64,000 nt of DNA, from NCBI GenBank assembly GCA_003344405.1, contig NOWV01000093.1, positions 186,001 through 250,000 of the forward strand. The letters run 5' to 3'. Below the pieces are notes generated by a model that did no database searches, had not been told where the DNA came from, and saw only the letters and a list, made by a program, of their open reading frames with translations. Positions 46,900 to 60,700 of the stretch are shown in pieces. Numbering within the stretch: position 1 is the stretch's first letter; every line of letters starts with the position of its first letter. Position numbers and translations under genes: made by a program. The stretch is from Trichoplax sp. H2. Its lineage: Eukaryota; Placozoa; Uniplacotomia; Trichoplacea.

Positions 46900-49800
46900 C
46901 TAGCTTGTTGCATTATCCTCTTCACCAGCTGTCAATTTTTCTAGTAATATTTGAAGAAACTCTGATCCATCACCATTAAAGTCTTTCAATAGAGCAGACA
47001 GATGATCTAATAGGAGAGTGCAGTTCATTACTATCACTAAAAGTCATTATTAATTAATTTACTTGTAAATTAACTTTTTCAGTACACTAAAACTTTACTT
47101 TCATAAATTCTTAAGTAATTTAATTATAGATCAATACAGATTTACAAAGTTTGATATAGCTGTACCTGTAAACTTCTTTTTGTATTCTTGAAATTTCGTG
47201 GAATCGTTTACGTCAGGCGCCTAGCCAATTATATTTCGAAAATAGAACAGTTGGTCATAAATTTTGCAAACAATTATATCTTTCTAATATCGTAGAGTAT
47301 TCTAACATGTTAATTTTATACCTGCCGCTGCGAAATTTCCGATGGATAATCCTTCAAAAATTGAGCTAATCTATCTTCCAGGCCTGATAATTGAGTTCGG
47401 ACGTATGATATATCAGTTTCTTTCATTAACGATGCAATATGACAGATTGATACATATATCTACAAAATAAAAGAATTGAATTGGTTATTGTAAAAATAAA
47501 TTAAAAGGACATGATAATGTCCTCAATGATTTAAATGCATAGCTACCTGATCCTTAAGATTATTGAGGTGTCTATATTCATTGAAGTCTGTTGTCACAGC
47601 ACTACTACTCAAGCAGACAACATAACTTTTCCATATACTAGCATAAAGTGCTGGGTCTCCATAGCATCTTCGATCGGAAGCAGATGACAACGCTTGCGCG
47701 GCAGTGATACGAACCTATTAATATTACAGAATATCCAGAATCATAAATATTTGATCGTAGTACGGACAAGTAAAAATTTAGATTTCACGAGATATCTGAA
47801 ACATAAGTTCCTACTTTAAAGTTCTTGCAAGTTTCGATAGCAAACATCAACGTGTTAAATACCGATGTCTAGAGAAGAATGAAAATTGCTCAGCATCAGT
47901 ATTGTCTAAACATACGCTTATAATAAACTTCAGAAAATCCATATACCGTCCACTTAATAGCTCCTACAGCAATTGCGGTATTTTGAAACATCTTTCCTAA
48001 CGCGCTACAAGCATTCCATCTCACCTTATTATGAGAATTTGTGGAGAAAATTTATTACATACAACGACGAGAACGTACTGAAATAGCAGATTACATTGGA
48101 CAATAAACAACTTCTGCACCTTCATCATCCCGGATCCAACACTTTTACTTAAAAGAGCCATGGACTTGCTGATGTAGTCTTGAAACTCTTCCTTCTCTAT
48201 TGGCCGATCATTTAGATAATAAGATTAAACGAATTCATCTTATATACAAAGCATATTAACTGCTGTACTTACCGAGATGATTACTTGATAGGAACTGCAG
48301 CATATTTCCCAAAGCACGCATTATGTTAAACTTAATCTGAGAAGGTGAATAAAAGTATTATAAATTTAATACATCTGTTTATGTAAACCCGTAGTGTAAC
48401 CTATCTGTCTTACAAGAAAGTTTAAAAATGGTAATATCCTATTAATTTACCTTATCATTGTCATCTGTAGCTTTTAGAATTACTGCGTAAATTCTCGATA
48501 TAAGCTTCATAGAAAAGTTTTCATGATACTGTGATCTGTATACGTAGTAAATAACAAGCTAAAGTCTGAATCTTGCTAAATCCTACATATAGAATTTTCA
48601 AAATAGCTACCTATTTACTACCATCGCATCAATTACATTAGCAAGAGACCATGCAGCCTTTACTCGAACATTTAGCTGACTATTTTCAATAGCATTTAGT
48701 ATTTCAATTACGCAATCAGCAGTAAATGAGGTGTCCTAAGTGTGTGAGTTAAGGGACAATAGTAAGCATTGAGACAAGTTAGATATCTACTTTGATGCTA
48801 AAAAATTAAAAATAATACTCACATCGCGTAGCATTGGGTACATCGTAAAAACCCCTACACATCGTACCGCTGAAGCCTTGAAATGATCAAAGTGATTCAA
48901 TCTTAAAAACTATTAACTTTTTTGCTCTTTGTTAAAACTGAATTCATAAAATATTATTTGTTTATGCTAGATTTAAAAATGAAAGTTCACCTTAACGAAA
49001 GGGTTCTCATCTTTACAGAGCGTGAGTAATGTAGTCATACAGAAAATTCTTAATGTCATCTACAAAAGGAGATTATGACGTTAAATAATAATACCATCTA
49101 TTTAATTTTACGGCATAAAAACATGATATGCTATACAAATTCTTTATTCTCGTAATAGCCTATAGTTTTATCTTACTGGTAATTCCTGAAATACTTCAGC
49201 TCCAATCATAGATAAACAATCACAACCTGCAGCACGGATCGTGCTGTTAACACTGGGTTGTGAGAGATTTTGCAACACATCAGACAAGAGATATTTCCAG
49301 TAATTAACCGCTTCAAGCAAATATGCTTCCTTATTATTTGCGTCCGCTTCAGCAATGTTTCGTTGCCTAATACGAGCAATTTCTTCCAGCAGTTTAACAG
49401 CATACAATGTAATCTTACGATCACCATCAGCCATGCAATCAGAGGCAATGTTTTTAAGGTCATGTAATGATTTCCGTACGATTTGAGGATAATTAGCAGC
49501 AAACACAATTAAGACTTGCAGTGCATCCTCTGCTATCGGCGACTGCAGTGATAAACTGTTCATACTATCATCTAAATTCGTAACTTGCTTAGACTCATAT
49601 AACAGATTACTGCATAACTTTATAAGCCATGGCGAGTGATTTGATAACGGATGAGCATTATCTATAGGTTTAAAGTTATAGCCAGGATACACTGATGCAG
49701 AAAGCAATTGTTGCATTTCTGATGATGGTCCTTCAGTTGAAATAACTGATGTAAGACAGGCTAGAAATGCTACTCGAATGTTATGATCTTTTTTATACAT

Positions 49801-52800
49801 ATAATGTAAGATACTATCGATTATCTTGGATAAGAAACCTTCCTGCAATCTATTGTATGGAGTATTTGTAACAACAACGGCTAGACATTTAAGAATTTGA
49901 AGTATTAATTGATTGGAATTTGCTTGTTGTAAAGATTTAATTAAAGAGCGATGTACTTCATGTAGCATAGATGCTAAAGTAAAGGAAAACGAGATAAAAG
50001 GTCCATTCGATTTATCCTTGTAATTTGCAGCCGTTAGATAGGACTTTGAACCATCGAATAGAGCTGTTAGCAAGAATAGGCCACCCTGGCGACACTTTAT
50101 TGAATTGTCCTTGGTAATACATGTGAAAATGCTTGGAGCTTTGCTTTCAGTACTATCAGGTATGAAGTAATGCCAATAACCTAAAGATGTAGCTTTTCTA
50201 CATCTTTTGAAAATAGTTTGTAAGCAGGATAAAGCACTAAGGCGGACTTTAGACATGGCTGATTTTAGTTTTAATACTTGGCCACTTTCATTATCGGAAT
50301 ACTCCGATTCAGAAGTGACCAAAGATTTCATGGACAGACTTGTATTGAATCCATGAGCAGAATCAGATGTTTTGAGAGCAATTCCTGCTGAATCGGTAGA
50401 TAGTGGCGAAGAGATTGCGTCCATGGCGGCAGGATTGCTAGAAATTTTGTCGGTATTTTTACGAGGATATCTAGAACGTTTTTGAGATGATAGTGCACCG
50501 CTATCTTGCGCTTTTGTTGGAGATCCCCCTGTTTCAATGGTATCAATTGGGATTATTATTTAAATAAAATGAGTATCTTAATTTTAGAGGATCATGATTA
50601 TAGCTACAAAGTAAACTTTACCGTGAGTTAATAAGACCGAAGCTTGAGCTTGCGTTAAAGTCACTTTCTCTATACCATGTAGCATGAATACCTTTTAAGT
50701 AAGGTTGGAAAAAAGGTGTAATACGATGGTATTATATTTCTGATAATTTATTAAAATTTTTCACAATTACCAGCAGTATTATTATAACAAAATAACAGGA
50801 AAAAGACATACCCGCAGAACAGAGATTAATGGATTTAACGAAATAGTGTCTAGATTATGAATTGCTGACAGTAGGTTTAGTAGAGATCGTAATGTGGAAT
50901 TAAAATTCTGTAAAATGAAGATTAATCAATTTGTATGAATAGTCCAAAAACCTATTGGTGATTTCAAAGTGATTATTATGAAAATGATGTTCTAAATCAA
51001 ACAGGAATAATCAATACCCGACATGCCCTTAGAGGGTCAGTAAAGTTTGTGTCTAAATATGTTTCCATTGTCTTTTGCAGTATCTCATAAGACATTTGAT
51101 AATGTTTCAATTCCAATGATGCTGCTGCAGCTTTTACTGATCTTTAATTTATTATTGTAAAGAAAAAAATCTCGTTAAAATTATGTCATGGTGAGAATAA
51201 TTTTAAAAATATAGATTAAAAGGGTTAAAGAATATGCCTTTACGCTGTAATAATATTAACAGACTTACTTGAATGCAAGGTTGCCAACACATTGAATAGC
51301 TAATCGAGATATCTCGTCATTTTTCGATTGGGAGTAACGAGTTAGAATACCAATCGGTTGGGATGTATTTAACATTTGGTTACAAAACTACACAAGATTG
51401 TAGAAAGTCAAAAACATTGGATTAGCTATTACCCTATCAATATTTCAAGTACTGTATATTAATACCGAGAATAAAGTGTCTATTACCTTTAAACAGTTAG
51501 CTCCTCTACCATATAGAATGGCCCCTAGAGCTCTTAATGAATCAGTAACGGACCATTCATAACATGTATTAGAAAACTGAATCAGAAAGGTTAATAATTC
51601 ATCGAGGGTCTTGTGATTTAACTTTACCTAACACACAAAATACAATTGATTATTCATACGTTATCAATCAAGCATATAACAATACCAATAAGAGGAGAAA
51701 ATGAAATGATTCAATCAACTTACATCCTGCTTATAAACAGCATTGTAGATATACTGACAAAATTTGACTACCAAATGTTCATTTGATGAAGGAATCAAGC
51801 GGCAAGAATGAAGTAGCAATTGGTTGCATTCCTATAGACAATTAGGTAGAAAGTATTATTACTTTAAGGTTACTTCAGTCCATACGATAATCATTGTATC
51901 ATTATTTAAATGTAATTATTATCTATCTAATTTTAGGCGTAGGGCAAATAAATGTTCAGACAAGCGGAAAATGGCTAAATGATGTCATGATTGACGTTTC
52001 ATTTACGAGTATACTTCTGTCGCAAATGACTACACGAAATGATAGGGTCTGCGATAGTGATCTATCTGTGGATCAATTCAATTAGACGGACCTACCAAAT
52101 TTTACTCTCCTCTATCATATCCTATCTACTGTATATTACATTTATTGTCATCAAAATAGAGAGATCTGGTAAAGAAGCTGTACTATACAAGACTTTAAGT
52201 TTTCAAACTATGTTTTATCATTACCAAATGAATGAATTTATAAAGCTAAATGAGAAGCTGCTTTACTGTACGCATCTAAATGCTTGACGTAAGCAATGTT
52301 TGTAAATCTGTATAGACCGTGTTTTGATGAAATCTTGCCTCAAGTAGTGTACCATGGCCATCTCAATAGTTGGACAGTCGTATTCAGTTGATAGTCAATT
52401 GAAGATTTTACCTGTGTTTAAAGACTGCGATGTTCTATTGACCTAAGGATTGATCTTGAAATTATTATTGTGGAATGATGTTGCTTTGATTGAGTTGGAA
52501 CACGACTGAATTTACTAAAGCCTAATTTCTGCTTCATTCAATGCTTTCAACGTACAGATATTTTATTTTCCCTTTAGGTTCGATTGAAATCGATACAATA
52601 AGAAACTGTAGGTAGAAGTATACCATGGCTATCTTAATAGTTGGACAGTCGTAGTCAGTTGATAGTCAATTGAAGATTTTGCCTCTATTTGAAGACTGCG
52701 ATGTGCTGTTCTATTGACCTAAGGATTGATCCTGAAATTCTTATTGTGGAATGATGTTGCTTTGATTGAGTTGGAACATGACTGAATTTACTATAGCCTA

Positions 52801-53161
52801 ATTTCTGCTTCATTCAATGCTTTCAACGTACAGATATTTTATTTTCCAGTTAGGCTCGATTGAAATCGATACAGTAAGAAACTGTATGTAGAATTAAAGA
52901 CGGTAGTATCGAATTGCATTCATTACTTTCAAGGTGAATTATACTAGTAAATTGTTAGATCAAAATTGTCATTGTCGATCGTGTTTATCCTAGTCATCAT
53001 GAACAAACCCTTTCAGGAGGGAATTTTTCTCCACTGTAGGCCAAGGAATTAAGTCCATCCAGGCTACTGTTGAACGTCTCTTCTAAGCGATAATCATCTC
53101 GACTTAACTGGATGATTCTATTATAATAAAATTGCCAATCGGGGACTTGTTGGCCGTCCAT
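46900..53161 (-). CDS. HEATR6: HEAT repeat-containing protein 6 (HEATR6)
   Basis: Twenty minus-strand exons, 5' to 3': 53009-53161, 51724-51831, 51487-51627, 51269-51387, 51018-51141, 50812-50907, 50622-50691, 49177-50528, 48991-49059, 48823-48876, 48611-48735, 48451-48535, 48273-48336, 48120-48196, 47947-48024, 47815-47868, 47547-47714, 47322-47459, 47166-47220, 46900-47030. They give 1086 residues (human has 1181). The fit to HEATR6 is good throughout: an N-terminal LLLHSCRLIPSSNEHLV block, the large exon with ESEYSDNESGQ and SKVRLSALSCLQ then GYWHYFIPDS, and the C-terminal VRVKAAWSLANVIDAM, IMRALGNMLQFL and VRWNACSALGKMFQN repeats. The protein is a HEAT/ARM solenoid, vertebrate copies of which were noted as amplified in breast cancer; its biochemical role is not established. 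The linker between the first repeats and the Ser-rich segment is shorter than in vertebrates. The first exon is assigned from short similarity and correct phase only. Confidence 0.93.
51832..53008 (-). other. HEATR6 intron 1
   Basis: A 1177-base phase-0 intron that contains the 271-bp tandem duplication at 52350-52893. No other content was recognised. Confidence 0.7.
52350..52893. repeat. 271-bp tandem duplication in HEATR6 intron
   Basis: TACCATGGC at 52350 and 52621 begin two highly similar copies. They share ATAGTTGGACAGTCGTA, GATAGTCAATTGAAGATTTT, GGAATGATGTTGCTTTGATT and GATTGAAATCGATACA in the same order. Differences are substitutions and a few short indels, including a CTGTT insertion in copy two. 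Confidence 0.95.
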
Positions 53162-53443
53162 GATTGCATTTTTGCCAAGGTACAAGAGCTAGTTTGCGCA
53201 AGATCAGCCTCACCGGCCATCACGGACCGATTGCGGTTTGAAGGTCCCAACGTTGATACATAACCCTATGGAGTGTTCGATACAGGCAGGCGATACCATA
53301 GCAAACAGTGTTGTATTGATCCACGCTTCTGTCACTACTCCTGGTCGACGACCGTTGCCTCATCCATCTACAGTGTACAGTCTACAGTATTATGTACTGT
53401 CAATACGGAGCTGTGGTGACGGTGGAGTACTGTACAGTCGGAC

Positions 53444-53449
53444 GGGCGG
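53444..53449 (+). promoter_or_regulatory. GC box between HEATR6 and AACS
   Basis: GGGCGG in CGGACGGGCGGACATTGC, 283 bases upstream of the HEATR6 start codon. It shares the string GGGCGGAC with the element before P2X. A regulatory role is inferred from position and repetition only. Confidence 0.3.
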
Positions 53450-54432
53450 ACATTGCGATGGCTTCATTGCTGCTCTCAATTGAGATTGAATGGCAGAGTT
53501 GTGGTCCTGGCGTACTTCCTTCGGTAGGTAGAGGCTCGGTTCGGATTGATTTTTTTCAAAATAAATCAAGATCAACTGTAAATTGTATTTATTTTTTACC
53601 CAGTGCAGAGCCATGACTACCATGTCATCCATGTTGCAATGTTTTAGAATTACAGTAGTATCAAACTCACTTTGGAACTACACTCCTTCCTTAACACCAT
53701 CGAAACTGGTGGAAATTCCACGGGATACGCGACATCATTTGAAGTAAATCATGGAGAATCGCTATGAAGTTTATCCTTGGAGGATGATTTGTCTTCGTGT
53801 CAGTCTGTCTGTCGCTCATTTTGGTACCGTACGCAAGGGGACGAGGTTACGGACGATGGGACAGAAGGGCACTGGCAGGACTCTGTCAGTGGGTACAGTA
53901 TGCCTCCGTCGAAATGAATTGACTGATCATTCTTAAGACTGGACGATCCTTCTTGTAGGTGATCGAATTCTCAAGATTGGCCGCTATGTTCCTAAATTAA
54001 GGACAAAATTTGTTCTTTGAAATGGTCGTAACATAGATACTGTGGAGAAAGAGACATCCCTGTCTGCTAATAAATCAAAGACTACCGGAAATCTTCCAGC
54101 CTCGGACACTGAGTACAGTATGGAGTTTTACAGTACGATCCAAATCACTGCCCACTGAACACGTGACCGTACACGTTACTCGTCCGATAGGATGGGCTGA
54201 ACCAATCAGCCAATCAGATGTCACCGTTATTGTCTACAGTAAACAATCGTTTGAATTTGAATGAGTTCCAACTATCCCATCTACGTCACTAACAGACTCA
54301 CACCATAAACGTACCAATCCAACCGGGTCGAAGCAAATCCATACTGTACTATAGACTCGCAGACACACATACGACACACCATAGCCAGCCACCGCTCAGG
54401 GTCATACTGGTACCAAAAGCTGTAACCTTTTA

Positions 54433-54449
54433 CCCCCCCCCCCCCCCCC
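54433..54449. repeat. Poly-C run (17)
   Basis: Seventeen consecutive C (G on the minus strand) about 270 bases before the AACS start codon. Length is likely to vary between individuals or through sequencing error. Confidence 0.9.
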
Positions 54450-54718
54450 ACTAACCCTCAGGTCCTTGGGTGAATAGAAGCTAGTATGACTTGGTTGTAG
54501 CCCACCCCTGGTGGTCAAAATTTGGGGCCACGTTCAGGTACAAGTTGTCCTTGCTCTTGCCTAAACTAGTCGACTAGAGAATCCCTTGATTGCCATTTTA
54601 CTTTTCTCATCGCTAAATTACTGGATAGAATAGTTCATACTTTCCATCAGCTAGTGGTGAAGATCGTGAGAATTGCTGTTTTCAACTTGTTATCAAGTCA
54701 TCCATACGATAGATCAAA

Positions 54719-57700
54719 ATGAGCCAACAGAACGGTGGCTATTCCAAGCTAATGTGGAGTCCAAATCCCGACGTCGTCACCAACATGGATCAATTTCGTC
54801 ATGCGGCCAACGAAAAATTTCATTTACAACTAAGTAAGTAATTGCTATATTATTTTTCCCCTTTAAATCAAGCTATCGTAGGATCCAAAGCTACCACATC
54901 TATCCATTGTCTCCATTTTATTTGCATTGGCTTACGAAATTAATGCACCATTTGGGCTGTTTCCATTGTCTACTCTCATCATCACTCACGTAGCTTGAAA
55001 CTCGGGCAAGAATTTCACTTGGACTGCAAATAAAAAATGGCACCAATTTCATTTTTCAATCGCCTATTTTACTCCATGGACAGAGTACATACAATGTCAT
55101 GGATTAACCCTTTTCACTCATCCTACCATGATCCTATCCATGCCCTATTTGAAACAACATCATATTTATATACTGTATTGGATGTCTCCGATTGACGACC
55201 CTACCCACTACTCAAGAGATTGCATCATAGTAACACAGACAGCACAGTACTTGCATAGGATTCATGATTATCATTTCTTAAATTACATACTGTAGGATTT
55301 TAATTAAAAGTACCAAACTTTTGAATACCGCAAATAAATTAATTCAACACGAATTGAGCCTGTGTTGGCCAACCAAAGGATCAAGTAAAATCACAGTCCT
55401 AGTATTCGATCGAAACCCCTGCCAGACGCTTTATGCAAACTACCATGTCTCCTCTTCTCCTTATTATAGTCCAGTCTAAAATATAGATCGATTACAGGAC
55501 TAGCAGCGACATGATATCATCACCTTGAATAAACTATACAGGAGCACAACATGTTTTGCTTGCTCCAATTATTCCAACATCTCCATTATAAATGTTAACG
55601 ATAAAATAGCTAATTAGCATTTTGGGCTAGACTACTAGAAAGTTGGATCGAGTCATGGTTGCTCCAGCAATAAACTACTCAGAAGCACAACGTGTTTTTC
55701 TTGCTCAAATAATTTCAACATCGCCATTGTTAATATCCACGATAAAATAGCTTATTAGCATGCTAAGCTAGACTACTAGATAGTTGGATCGAGTCATGAT
55801 TGCTCCAGCATTCGTACACCATCGCATCTGCTGAATACCATCCATTAACTTCAGATCATGGTTACCATACTGTCGATAACGATAGGAGTCGACTGTCTTA
55901 AGTTGCGTAATAAAGATTTGGAGCGTTCATGCTTGGAGCTAAATTATGGCATAGACTAATTGTTGGAACTCATCTTATTCCAGGCAGCAGATTGCCAAAC
56001 AGAACAAAGCCATTGATTGATTGATACTCAAAACATGTTTTACACCACCGTACTATCAATAATTCATAGATACTACCATCAGTATAAAGAATGCTCTACA
56101 AATTTTGCATAATCTTAATATAGAGAATTCCCTTGATATTGCGATAGAGGAATGATAATACTGTATACAGCATAATCGAAGAATTACAATCGTATTACGA
56201 TTCAGTAATTCATTAGGAGCAGCATTAAGAGCTTATTTTTTTTATGTACAGCACTGTACTGTATAACATCATTAGATATTGTGCTTACAATCACAAATTG
56301 TTGATGGATTTCAATTTTAAAATTACGTTTCATTTTTTCCACATTAAAGGCGTCTTGAACGCACTGTCGTAGATGGAGCATAGTCAAACATGCTCACTCA
56401 ACTTAACAGTAATCAGTATTGTGATCGATCCGATTCAATATCGTACAGTAAGCTGAAAATTCGACCATTGCAAATCGTATTTCAGATCACTCTACATCGG
56501 CTACAAACCGTAATGCGATATACTGTACAAGATATTACTTCTGCATTTCTTTCTAGACATCCACTATCCAAAATGTCATGACACCAGTTAGCCTAAATAC
56601 TGTATACGTAGTTGATTATTTTTATGTCTTCATTTGTAGAGGCGATAGAAGCGATTCGTTTTTTTTTTTTGGAGGGGGGGGAAGGACAGATAAAGGATTT
56701 ATCTATCCATCGTCCGACTTTAATCATGGCAGCACAAATCCATGCATGCTAAATGCTCCTTAACTACTACTAATAATAAAGACTGTCAAAATGTTCCATC
56801 CGATACTGCAATCAATTAACATTGCATGTCCAAAGCAGATCTATAAATGGTAATCTATTAATTTAATTTTCTAAAAAAGTTCAACTCCTATACACGTGCT
56901 ATAATAACTACGTAGAACTACGGTAGGATTTATTATTTCATATCAATGGATCATTTTGACTAGTTAATGCATAATTCTAATGTATTGCATTAATAATAAG
57001 CATATGTTACCGTTTATTCATAGATACAAAGGTATTTATTGACCATGACAGATCCGGTTTTTTTCCAACTGTTCTACTTCTTATTAAACAATAAACTAAT
57101 AGTAACGTTTATATAGTAGCTGAAGGTGGGTAGTGTTGGATAGGATTTACCTTTGCAGAAATCATATACTACATGCTGTCATTTGCAGCTTTTTCTTTCT
57201 TTGTATGTGTAGAAAATAAAAATAAGAATTCAAAATATAAAATTGGCAAGAGATTACCTACAACTACAGTAGAAATTACTCTATCAAGTAGAATCATTTA
57301 GACAATGGCTACAATGCATTGATGAAATGCAGACAAATAGAAAGTTTTCAGAAATGAAATATACAGTACAGTATACGAGTCTATGCAATCATGAACCTAT
57401 ATATCTATGTCGGACCGTATTTCACTGTATGTTTTTATCACCGTCAAAATTAATCGATGATAGTATTTCAAACGGACCTGCTAAATTGACTATCGTAGAC
57501 AAACATTCCAGTAGCTAAGACTATCCGATTAGTGGACGTTTGCTAATTTCGGACCTTTACAAAGGTATCACTGCTTCTGTTTACCAAAATTGAATCATGC
57601 CACACTGTTTAAACAATTTGAACATTGCCAACTAAAACTTCATACCCCTAGACTAGCACTCAATAGATATCCTGCGTTGAGTTATTTCATCGTCCATTCC

Positions 57701-60700
57701 TTGATTTCACGAATTTAAAGGACTTTAGCTCTGCCTAACTTATATTTTACAACGTAATACTGATCAAAAACGATTATACTGTAGTTGTTTATTGAGATAG
57801 TCCTAAAATTTTATTAGAATCATATTCATGCCTACATAATGAGGCCATAGCTTAAGCAAGATTTCTTTATGAAAATGGCGATTTGACCCATGGATTACCC
57901 TCTATTGTTACCATAATCATGCAGAACAAAATAGGATAGAATACCTCAACTTTAAGCTATTGAACTCTAAAATCTTTGCTATTACAACTTTAACTTTACT
58001 TGCAATCATCGCTTTATTCATCTAATTATGTTGCTCATCGATGATATGCATTCTTCTCAAATTACGTAATTGCGAATTAAAAGCTTCATTAACTAATTGG
58101 AAGTGATGGAGCTTATGCTAACGGGTGATTCTCTAATGATTTATTAGGCAATTATCAAGAGTTATACGAATGGTCTGTTACAGAATATGCGGATTTTTGG
58201 GGATTGTTCTACCACTTTAGCGATATTGTTCATTCTCAACCATATACACAGGTAAGTTCATAAACTAATTATATAATCGGTAAAAATAATACTATAAATA
58301 ATAGGTGTCCATCAAAGAGGTGAAGCTGCGATTCATATTTACTTGCGGCAGTTTAAAGTCCACTCTAGCGAATGTCTTGTACCATCAACGCTGTAGACAA
58401 ACCATTTTATATCAGCTAAAACGGATTGATTACAATGCAATAGCAGTATCCTCCACACTTAACCGCTAATAAACATTCATCTTAGGTTGTGGATAAATCT
58501 AAACGCGTTGATGAAATACCTGAATGGTTCCATGGAACGCGTTTAAATTTTGCTGAAAACTTGCTAAAATATAGAGATGATAAAGTAGCAATATATTTCA
58601 CTGGTAAGCTGTTTAATCCTTACATTTTTAATGCTAATGCTTTGCCTTTATATTTCTAGTAAATGGGTTTTTTTTATCATTTTGATACGCTTTCTCAAGT
58701 AGTAATGATCTGTAATAAAATAGCTTGCAGTAATTTTTGGTCTAAAATCGTTGTTAACTATTGAAAGCAAGCTCGATCTGAGTCACTTTGGTTTTAAAAA
58801 TTTAATGCATCATTGAAATGTTATATTGTAGGGGAGGGAAGAGAACTTACCCAAATGACTTATCAAGAGCTATATCACCAAGTTCGCCAATATGCTGCTG
58901 CATTGAGGAAATCTGGTGTACAAAATGGTGATCGTGTTGTTGGTAGGTTACAATAGAGGAAGCATTCGAATATTAAACTGCATAATGGTACGTGTATACT
59001 TAGCACTACCATAACACTCTTCATAGGATATATACCAAATTGTCCTCAGGCTATTATAGCTATGTTAGCTACAGCAAGTATAGGAGCTATATGGAGTTCA
59101 ACTGCTCCTGATTTTGGTACTTCGGTTAGTAAATTGATTATCGCGTATTATTATCTATATCAGTACTTTATTAGTCACCATAACTACGAGATAGACATAG
59201 AGATAGCGAAATTTCTATAGTTTAACCTTAGTTGCTTTCATCAATGTATAATGCTTTGAAACGTCTACGGTAATACATATAATAGAAATTTAGGCGCTAG
59301 TGTAAAAAAGTAGAACGACGCTGAATGTGATATTTTACAGCTAGCTACGAATTTTGTATACAAATGTTTAAAATTTTAATTCAAATACTTTATTATAATT
59401 ATTTTTAGGGTGTCCTTGATCGATTTAAACAAATTAGTCCAAAGATTATCTTTTCCGTCGATGGAGTAACGTATAATGCAAAGCAACACACAAATTTGGA
59501 TAAACTAAAAACTGTTGTCAATGGTAACTAACGATAACTATCATTTCTCAGAACGCTTCTTGCACTTTTTCTATTACGCAGTATGCAGTACAGCACTATT
59601 TTAACGCTAGCGTTGAAATAAATTGCTATAAAGATATCTAAAAATTGATCTTATTATTCTCATTTATTTTTACTTTTATCACCTTGTTCTTTTAGGTTTA
59701 GCAACTCTAGAAAAGGTTATCGTCATACCGTATATTAATGAAATTGATGGTGCAACAACCAAGAGCATTCGTAATTGGTAATGGTACAATTCTTTGTAAT
59801 TAATCTAGTAAATTTGTATAACTGAACATGATAATAATTATAAATCTATTCCTTTAAGTATTTTACTGGATGATTTCTTAAAAACTGGTTTGGATGACGA
59901 CGATACACTACCAGAATTAGTCTTTGAACAAGTACCTTTTAATCATCCCTTGTTTATAATGTATTCATCTGGTACCACCGGAATTCCGAAATGCATGGTT
60001 CATTCAGTCGGTGTAAGTAGCATGAATGTGTTCTGGATGTAGTGCAGATGTAAACAAGATTAGACCAGTTCCAGTTGAAAAAAGTCTTCTTTCTAAACTT
60101 AGGGTACTTTAATACAATTACTTAAAGAGCACATCCTACATGGGGATATGAGAAGAGACGATGTTATGCTATTCTATACTACAGTAAGTGAAATTTTTTC
60201 CAAAAGCTCTATTAATCTAAATACGTTATCGTAGTTTTCATACCTATCTATTAGTATCATGTTTATATAACAAACGATTTCTACTTCGGTAATAAATTTT
60301 TAACTAACTACGGAATAATGACTTTGGACTAGCGTTTTCCATTCTTAAAAAAGTTGTTTTACTGGATTGTTATTAGACCGGGTGGATGATGTGGAACTGG
60401 CTTGTTGCTGTATTAGGAACAGGAGCAGGTATTGTTCTCTACGATGGTTCTCCATTTGTCCCAAGAAAAACAATACTGTGGGATTTGATTGATGAAATTG
60501 GGTATATACTTGATGACATAGTAGTCGATTACTGTTACTATGTTCAGATTTGTTTTCGCACTGTACAAGTTGATAAATTTTTTCCTTAGTGTTAGTTTTC
60601 TTGGTGCCGGTGCAAAGTGGTATTTGGTTTCTGAAGACAATGATATTTATCCGATGAAAAGTCATAAACTAGAAAAACTTCGTTTTATCGCATCTACTGG

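Larger units (their letters stand above)
53162..54718. other. Divergent intergenic region between HEATR6 and AACS
   Basis: About 1.56 kb between two start codons, with more C+G than the surroundings. It has dense TACAGTA/TACTGTA motifs at 53374-53440, a GC box at 53444 and a 17-C run at 54433. It probably contains both promoters. Open frames at 53238-53936 look non-coding, because they overlap on both strands and in several frames without any recognisable motif. Confidence 0.55.

Noticed and set aside
53009-53185. HEATR6 start at 53185 in the longer open frame
   Set aside because: The codon at 53183-53185 reads TTG on the minus strand. The first in-frame ATG is at 53161, so that was taken as the start.
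53238-53936. Cluster of open frames on both strands between HEATR6 and AACS
   Set aside because: Frames overlap on opposite strands, lack motifs and coincide with higher GC, which by itself lengthens open frames in this genome.
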